DNA from: Limnocylindrus sp040397235
GTDB taxonomy: Bacteria; Chloroflexota; Limnocylindria; Limnocylindrales; Limnocylindraceae
Reading direction: 5' to 3'
Assembly (NCBI GenBank): GCA_040397235.1
Contig: JBBAWH010000002.1
Coordinates: forward strand, 1-64,000
DNA length: 64,000 nt
Shown: positions 59,629-64,000 of the stretch, piece by piece
How positions within the stretch are numbered: position 1 is the first letter of the stretch
How the letters are laid out: the number at the start of each line of letters is the position of its first letter
Notes under the pieces: model-generated
Seen by the model: only the letters and a program-made list of their open reading frames with translations
Database searches by the model: none
What the model was told of the DNA's origin: nothing
Translations under genes and position numbers: made by a program

Positions 59629-60537
59629 TTAGGCTGGAATCACGACGACGCGGCGCTCTGGCTCTTCGCCCGCCGACTCGGTCGCAATGTTGTCCATTTC
59701 CTGAAGCTCAACGTGAATCCAGCGGCGCTCCAGCGCCGTCATTGGCTCAAGCTGCACGGCGCGGCCGGTCTCCTTGACGCGGTCTGCCGCCTTGCGCGCA
59801 AGTGCGCGGAGCTGTGCCTCACGTCGACCTCGATACTCTTCGATGTCTACGGTGACACGTGCCCACTCGCCCATCTTGCGGCTGAGCATCAGGTTCACGA
59901 GATGCTGGATCGCCTGCAGTCGCTCGCCGCGGCCGCCGATCAAGTTGTTCAACTCATCGACCGCCTCTGGTGAGGTGCCGGCAACGTTCAACACGGTGTC
60001 AGCATCAGTTCCAGTGGTGCGCACTTCGGCCTCGAAGCCGAGGTGCTTCACCAGCGTCTCAAGGATCTCCTTGCCGCCGCTGATCATCTCTGGCGTCGTC
60101 TCGCTGCGCTCGCGTCGCTCTCGTGGCTCGCGATCCTCGCGTGGCGCGCGCTCGGGGCGCGGTGCACGCTCAGGTCGTGGGGCACGGTCGCCGCGTGGCG
60201 CTGGGCGTGCTGCAGCTCGCGGTGCAGCGGCTCGCTCTACGGGTGCATCACTGCGTGATGCGGGGCGCGGCGCACGCTCTTCGCGAACCGGCGCTGGTGC
60301 TGGTGCTGGGCGGCTTGACTCGCCGGCACGCTTTGGGGCGGCGCCGCCGAGTGCGCTGATTGGCGCGGCGACGATGCGGGCAGGCTCAGCGCCCATGCCG
60401 AGCACGCCGCGCGACCCTGGGGCAATGATCTCGAAGTCGAGATCGCCGATGCCAACCTTGAACGCCTCGCAGGCACCCTTCAGTGCCTCTTCAACGCTCT
60501 TCCCGGTGAACTCCTGATATGCGCTCTCGTTCGCCAT
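59629..60537 (-). CDS. khpB: RNA-binding protein KhpB (Jag)
   Basis: The 302-residue protein has a Jag N-terminal domain (QEFTGKSVEEALKGACEAFK ... FEIIAPGSRGVLG). A long Arg/Ala/Pro-rich linker (about 70-150) follows. A KH domain comes next (VLNVAGTSPEAVDELNNLIG, GGRGERLQAIQHLVNLML), then a C-terminal R3H domain (RALARKAADRVKETGR). Jag/KhpB binds RNA and affects wall growth and division. It overlaps the yidC stop as TAATG in the conserved rpmH-rnpA-yidC-jag order. Confidence 0.92.
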   Translation of the reverse strand: MANESAYQEFTGKSVEEALKGACEAFKVGIGDLDFEIIAPGSRGVLGMGAEPARIVAAPISALGGAAPKRAGESSRPAPAPAPVREERAPRPASRSDAPVERAAAPRAAARPAPRGDRAPRPERAPRPERAPREDREPRERRERSETTPEMISGGKEILETLVKHLGFEAEVRTTGTDADTVLNVAGTSPEAVDELNNLIGGRGERLQAIQHLVNLMLSRKMGEWARVTVDIEEYRGRREAQLRALARKAADRVKETGRAVQLEPMTALERRWIHVELQEMDNIATESAGEEPERRVVVIPA

Positions 60538-61673
60538 TACTTACTCCCTCGTCGACCATGTCGGTCGCGCTTCTTCGCCGAACGGATCGTGGCGGCCGCT
60601 GATGCGGCGCGGTCAAGCTCCGTTCGCTCGTGTGGTGCCACAACTTCCCCAGCAGCATCCGGAATCAATTCCGGCATCGCCACTGGGAAACGCGGGGCAT
60701 GGTTAACGGCAAAGGCGGGCGTCCAGCCGAAGAGCGGGAAGAGCCCACCGTAGCCGAGGATCAAGTACTGCTGCCCGATCGAGAACAGCGTGGACGAGAT
60801 CCAGTAGATGAACAGCCCGGCGGGAAGAATCCCGCCGTACAGTACCGAAATGAGTGGCAGGAGCACCATGGTCTGACCCTGGGCGCCTGACATTGGATCG
60901 TTCTTTGACGCATTCGGATTGATCACCATGCGCGTTTGAATGACCTGGAGAAGTGCGCTGATGACTGCGAGAATCGAGACGCCGAACCCGGCGACGTCGA
61001 TCACTGAAGGCTTCGATGCGTCGAGGTTACCTAGCCACGGCACTGTTGATTTGATGCATGCCTCCATGTCGTTGTATCCGGGTAGGGGTGCTCCGTTTGC
61101 GCACACCAGCCCAACCGCATCGCCGATGTTGAACCCAAAGACACTCAGCATGGCAGTAGGGTCTGGGCTCGTGAGGCCGCTCGAGATCACGGTGTACATC
61201 GGAATCAGCACGATGAACTGCAGAAGCGTTGGGAGGCAGCCGCCGAACGGGCTGACGCCACGTGCCTTGTAGAGCGCCATTTGCGCCTGTTGGATTTTTA
61301 CCTTGTCGCCCTTATAGCGTCGCTGAATCTCGGCCACCTCTGGTGCGAGGAGCTGGGTGCGCTTCTGTGAGACCAGCTGCTTGCGGTATGGCGAGATCAG
61401 GATGATGCGAATGATCAGCGTCAAGATCAGGATTGAGATGCCAATGTCGCCAGTGAGTCGATCGAGCAGCACGAGTCCTACGAAGAGCGCCTGAAAGACT
61501 GGCGTGAAGAGCCAGGCGAGGAGGCTAAACGGATCCGCGCCTGGTGTAGCAGGAACGAGCGGTGGGAACGGGGTTGGGCTAACGCTCGCCGTTGCGCCGT
61601 CAGCGCCGCAGGCGGCAACCAGGAGGGTTGTGAAGCCGAGCAGTGCGATGACCTTCATCGTGTGGCGGCTCAT
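60537..61673 (-). CDS. yidC: Membrane protein insertase YidC (lipoprotein type)
   Basis: The start at 61673 overlaps the yidD stop as ATGA and gives 378 residues; the extra upstream frame is rejected. The N-terminus is a lipoprotein signal (LLGFTTLLVAAC lipobox), as in SpoIIIJ/OxaA. Core motifs are SPYRKQLVSQKRTQLLAPEV, YKARGVSPFGGCLPTLLQF, and a GGILPAGLFIYWISSTLFSIG helix. It inserts membrane proteins with or without Sec. Confidence 0.93.
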   Translation of the reverse strand: MSRHTMKVIALLGFTTLLVAACGADGATASVSPTPFPPLVPATPGADPFSLLAWLFTPVFQALFVGLVLLDRLTGDIGISILILTLIIRIILISPYRKQLVSQKRTQLLAPEVAEIQRRYKGDKVKIQQAQMALYKARGVSPFGGCLPTLLQFIVLIPMYTVISSGLTSPDPTAMLSVFGFNIGDAVGLVCANGAPLPGYNDMEACIKSTVPWLGNLDASKPSVIDVAGFGVSILAVISALLQVIQTRMVINPNASKNDPMSGAQGQTMVLLPLISVLYGGILPAGLFIYWISSTLFSIGQQYLILGYGGLFPLFGWTPAFAVNHAPRFPVAMPELIPDAAGEVVAPHERTELDRAASAAATIRSAKKRDRHGRRGSK

Positions 61674-61906
61674 CGGACCGGATCCAATCCGCCAGCGCTG
61701 ATTGGCGAGCAGCGCGCGATGCGCTTGGCCCCCATCCATGAACCTTTGAGCAGTCCGTACTTCAAGATCGCCTCCTCTGTATAGCGCGAGCAGCTCGGCT
61801 CGAAGCGGCAGCTCGACGGGAGCCAAAAGAACAACACGCGGTATCCCTTGATCAACAGCGTTCCAGCGATCGCTGGAAGATTGGCAACACGTCGCAGCGC
61901 GGTCAT
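61670..61906 (-). CDS. yidD: Membrane protein insertion efficiency factor YidD
   Basis: The 78-residue protein has the YidD core FFWLPSSCRFEPSCSRYTEE with three conserved Cys, then ILKYGLLKGSWMGAKRIARC. It overlaps rnpA (4 bp) and yidC (4 bp), a tight translational coupling. Confidence 0.94.
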   Translation of the reverse strand: MTALRRVANLPAIAGTLLIKGYRVLFFWLPSSCRFEPSCSRYTEEAILKYGLLKGSWMGAKRIARCSPISAGGLDPVR

Positions 61907-62241
61907 GCAGAGACCTCAACGAGTCGGGCGCGGCGCAGGCACTCGGTGAGCGCGGCGCGCAGCTCTGCGCTGGTCGCGGTGCTGGCTGCAGTGCGAACGC
62001 CGATCAGGATCTCTGCGCCAGGGCGCACCTGTGGTGCAAGCTCGCGCGCGATGCTCTTCAGTCGACGGCGGATGCGATTGCGCACCACGGCGTTCCCTAC
62101 CTTGCGGCTCGTTGCGATGCCGAGTCGGAGTGACGCGGTGCCCTCTGTGACGGCGACGGTGCGATGGCGAACGCCGAGCAGCGGCGTGGTAGCGCCGGGT
62201 GCGGCGCTCAGCGCGGCGAAGTCAGAGGGGGTGCGCAACAT
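61903..62241 (-). CDS. rnpA: Ribonuclease P protein component
   Basis: The 112-residue basic protein has the RNR motif TSRKVGNAVVRNRIRRRLKS, which binds RNase P RNA. It supports 5' maturation of tRNA precursors. It lies 35 bp after rpmH. Confidence 0.94.
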   Translation of the reverse strand: MLRTPSDFAALSAAPGATTPLLGVRHRTVAVTEGTASLRLGIATSRKVGNAVVRNRIRRRLKSIARELAPQVRPGAEILIGVRTAASTATSAELRAALTECLRRARLVEVSA

Positions 62242-62276
62242 GTCGATGCTGCTGGGGCGTGTACGCGCCGCCTTGA

Positions 62277-62411
62277 TCAGACGGTGAGGCGCTTGCGACC
62301 ACGTGCGCGGCGTCGGGCAAGAACCCGGCGGCCGGACGTTGTCGACATGCGCTTACGGAATCCGTGCTCGCGGAACCGCTGGCGCTTCTTCGGCTGATAT
62401 GTTCGCTTCAT
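62277..62411 (-). CDS. rpmH: Ribosomal protein bL34
   Basis: The 44-residue frame translates MKRTYQPKKRQRFREHGFRK followed by a bL34 core SGRRVLARRRARGRKRLTV, full length for the family. GGAG stands upstream of the ATG. It heads the rpmH-rnpA-yidD-yidC-khpB operon, divergent from dnaA. Confidence 0.96.
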   Translation of the reverse strand: MKRTYQPKKRQRFREHGFRKRMSTTSGRRVLARRRARGRKRLTV

Positions 62412-62528
62412 TGGTATCGCTCCGATCCGGTGGTCTCAAGTGCCACGGTTGCCTTCGTCGGCGGTGGCCCCCAAGGGGTTCTTCCTAGTTTTCACTCAGG
62501 CCGCGAGGAGGGCGGTTCTGAGAGGGGA

Positions 62529-62558
62529 AGTATCGTTCCTCGCAGGCGGCGGTGTCAA
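62529..62558 (-). promoter_or_regulatory. Promoter of the rpmH operon
   Basis: The minus strand has a perfect TTGACA (62553-62558), an 18-nt spacer and GATACT (62529-62534), leaving a leader of about 110 nt before the rpmH ATG. Confidence 0.55.
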
Positions 62559-62587
62559 TTGCTGCCCCTGTAACGGGGATTTAGCCA

Positions 62588-62606
62588 GATACCCCTAGGG
62601 GGTATC
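62588..62606. promoter_or_regulatory. CsoR/CstR-like inverted repeat
   Basis: GATACCCC-TAG-GGGGTATC is a perfect 8-bp inverted repeat with 3-nt spacer. It resembles the TACCCC/GGGGTA operators bound by CsoR-family copper or sulfide sensors. It lies between the divergent rpmH and dnaA promoters. No CsoR-type gene is in the window, so binding is only a suggestion. Confidence 0.35.
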
Positions 62607-62628
62607 CAAAATCGGGGTGAGTCTGGGG

Positions 62629-62656
62629 TTGCAGGAAGCACCGTGGGTGCTATTCT
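62629..62656 (+). promoter_or_regulatory. Candidate dnaA promoter
   Basis: TTGCAG, a 16-nt spacer, then TATTCT. The spacer contains AGCACC-GTG-GGTGCT (62637-62651), a 6-bp inverted repeat overlapping the -10 box, which could be an operator. No DnaA box matching TTATCCACA was seen near it. Confidence 0.4.
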
Positions 62657-62662
62657 CCGCCT

Positions 62663-62853
62663 CCCCATAAAGGGCCTGATCGACATCACACCGTCGATTG
62701 GTCTCTCTCGCGGGGCTGTGGGAGGGGCTGGCGTAAGCCGGTCAGCACAGACTCAATCTTGCACCAGGGTGGTACCGCCGACTCCTCGGCGACTCGCCCT
62801 TCTGCCGCAGTGTTGGTGGCGTACACCAACGGGACAAAGGGGGGCGCTGCGGA
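62663..62853 (+). promoter_or_regulatory. Structured dnaA 5' leader with T-box-like element
   Basis: Four hairpins are visible: ATCGAC/GTCGAT (62679-62698), CTGGC-GTAA-GCCGG with a GNRA loop (62728-62741), CGCCGA/TCGGCG (62776-62791) and GTTGGTG/CACCAAC (62812-62830). AGGGTGGTACCGCC (62766-62779) matches the T-box consensus AGGGTGGNACCGCG at 13 of 14 positions. No clear specifier loop was identified, so the T-box call is tentative. Confidence 0.35.
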
Positions 62854-64000
62854 ATGGATCAACGACAGGTCTGGCGTGCGGTCCTCGGAGAGCTGGAGAT
62901 CAGCCTCTCGCAGGCCACCTTCGAGACCTGGTTCCGTCGCACCGCACTCCTTCGTGTCGACGAGTCGACTGCCACCTTTGCTGTCGGCGTTCAGTCCGGA
63001 TTCGCAAAAGATTGGGTTGATGAGCGCTATCGCTCCCTGATCGCACAAACGTTGGCGAAGGTTGTTGGCTACAGCGTGACGCTTTCAGTCGAGGTGGTGA
63101 GCGACGCTGAGCTCGACGCGCACGGCGCACTCGCCGCGAAGGGGAAGGGTGTCGCCTCTGCCGATACGGCACCGCGTGTCACCGCACCACAAGAGAGCGT
63201 GCGCATCATTGATCGTGATGTGCCAGCGCGTGCAACGAACTTGAATCCTCGCTACACATTCGCGACGTATGTTGTTGGCGCAGCGAACCGTCTCGCACAC
63301 GCAGCATCGCTCTCTGTATCCGAGCGGCCTGGCGGCGCATACAATCCACTCTTCTTGTACGGCGGCACCGGCCTCGGCAAGACACACCTGTTGCACGCCA
63401 TTGGCAACGCCATTGGCAACGCTGTTGCTGAGCGCTCGCCGAAGCGCCAGGTGCTCTACATCACAGGCGAAGCGTTCACGAATGAGTTCATCACCAGCAT
63501 TCAGCAGGGTGGCACAGAGGCATTCCGTTCGCGCTTCCGCAAGATCGATGTGTTGCTTATTGATGACATTCAATTCCTCGCCGATAAGGAGCGCACGCAG
63601 GAAGAGTTCTTCCACACCTTCAACGCGCTGCACTCCGCCGGGAAGCAGATTGTGTTGACGTCGGATCGCACACCGAAAGAGATCTCGTTGCTCGAGGAGC
63701 GCCTTCGCTCGCGATTTGAGTGGGGCCTCATCGCCGACATCTCGTCACCAGATCTTGAGACGCGCATTGCAATCTTGCGCGCCAAGGCGGAAGAGAGTGG
63801 CGTCATCGTTGCAAACGATGTTGTCGAGCAGGTTGCGCGCCGCGTGCAGAGCAACGTGCGTGAGCTTGAAGGCGCACTAACGCGACTTGTCGCTGTTGGT
63901 CGACTCAGCGGCATGCCGGTCACAATGGAGCTCGCGGCGCGCGTACTGAACGAGGCTGTCTATCCAAACCCGAAGCGCATCCTTGAGCCAGAGCAGGTGG
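62854..64000 (+). CDS. dnaA: Chromosomal replication initiator DnaA (partial, 3' end missing)
   Basis: 382 codons are visible; the end lies outside the window. Domain I (MDQRQVWRAVLGELEISLSQ) is followed by a linker and RYTFATYVVGAANRLAHAA. AAA+ motifs are GGTGLGKTHLLHAI (Walker A), VLLIDDIQFLADKERTQEEF (Walker B), and LEERLRSRFEWGLIADI with the arginine finger. A 12-bp tandem duplication adds Ala-Ile-Gly-Asn just after Walker A. DnaA opens oriC. The start at 62854 is the first ATG before the family-typical N-terminus. Confidence 0.95.
   Translation, partial: MDQRQVWRAVLGELEISLSQATFETWFRRTALLRVDESTATFAVGVQSGFAKDWVDERYRSLIAQTLAKVVGYSVTLSVEVVSDAELDAHGALAAKGKGVASADTAPRVTAPQESVRIIDRDVPARATNLNPRYTFATYVVGAANRLAHAASLSVSERPGGAYNPLFLYGGTGLGKTHLLHAIGNAIGNAVAERSPKRQVLYITGEAFTNEFITSIQQGGTEAFRSRFRKIDVLLIDDIQFLADKERTQEEFFHTFNALHSAGKQIVLTSDRTPKEISLLEERLRSRFEWGLIADISSPDLETRIAILRAKAEESGVIVANDVVEQVARRVQSNVRELEGALTRLVAVGRLSGMPVTMELAARVLNEAVYPNPKRILEPEQV
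63397..63420 (+). repeat. 12-bp tandem duplication inside dnaA
   Basis: GCCATTGGCAAC occurs twice in direct succession (63397-63408 and 63409-63420), in frame, duplicating Ala-Ile-Gly-Asn in the helix after Walker A. Confidence 0.9.

Noticed and set aside
62412..62853. oriC in the rpmH-dnaA gap
   Set aside because: No TTATCCACA-like DnaA boxes or AT-rich unwinding region were seen; the origin is more likely beyond the right edge, downstream of dnaA.
1..64000. tRNA, rRNA, CRISPR or insertion-sequence content
   Set aside because: No T-arm GGTTCRANTCC-type tRNA ends, rRNA cores, regularly spaced repeats, transposase motifs or terminal inverted repeats were noticed by eye.

Overview
The window looks like part of a compact bacterial chromosome of high GC content. 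Several core operons are present: cell wall and shape, F-type ATP synthase, ribosomal proteins, chromosome partition and gyrase, Sec translocation, trans-translation, and the rpmH/dnaA locus. No phage, insertion sequence, CRISPR array, tRNA or rRNA gene was found. The gene orders rpmE-prfA-prmC...glyA-wecA-atp-murA and prfB-ftsE-ftsX-S41 protease-smpB-ssrA are those of Terrabacteria (Actinobacteriota/Chloroflexota/Firmicutes). The YidC is of the lipoprotein type and there are no outer-membrane genes. A streamlined Chloroflexota lineage (Limnocylindria-like) or an actinobacterial relative fits; this placement is inference, not proof.

Layout. 0-3.5 kb: a partial SRAP gene, then a gene of visibly lower GC encoding an N-terminal PD-(D/E)XK-like nuclease fused to a DUF2075 helicase, a DUF805 membrane protein, and a DICT-UspA-like sensor. 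3.5-9.5 kb: a 54-residue Cys-rich protein coupled to an MFS exporter, a large secreted subtilase, a small membrane protein, DedA and a metallophosphoesterase. 9.5-19 kb: glycosyltransferases, a sugar nucleotidyltransferase, an MMPL exporter coupled to a lipocalin-like lipoprotein, a PIG-L deacetylase and a GNAT/FemAB-like protein. 19-22.4 kb: ComF, endonuclease IV, a flippase-like membrane protein and a PHP phosphoesterase.

20.7-43.2 kb is transcribed almost solidly leftward. A 22-gene string runs from rplU through rpmA, rpmE, DUF1385, prfA, prmC, HAD, glyA, wecA-like, atpZ-atpBEFHAGDC, murA and mreB to the PHP and flippase genes. It is preceded by mreD-mrdA-rodA. At 43.2 kb the direction flips at a parS site. 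Then parA-parB-gyrB-gyrA-prs-orf-secA-prfB-ftsE-ftsX-ctp-smpB-ssrA run rightward to 59 kb. 59-62.4 kb holds the leftward rpmH-rnpA-yidD-yidC-khpB(jag) operon, and dnaA starts rightward at 62.85 kb and runs off the end.

The most unusual signals are as follows. A -10 hexamer sits exactly 6 nt before the start codon of about ten genes, implying widespread leaderless transcription. Three convergent gene pairs share one CTAG palindrome as both stop codons. The 442-bp rpmH-dnaA gap carries a T-box-like element and a CsoR-like inverted repeat. The ctp-smpB gap holds a structured micro-ORF. prfB has a classical programmed frameshift. Three core proteins carry altered key residues (MurA Cys to Asp, GyrA QRDR Ser to Gly, WecA-like Asp to Thr). 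Several nucleic-acid-binding proteins carry Lys/Ala/Pro tails.
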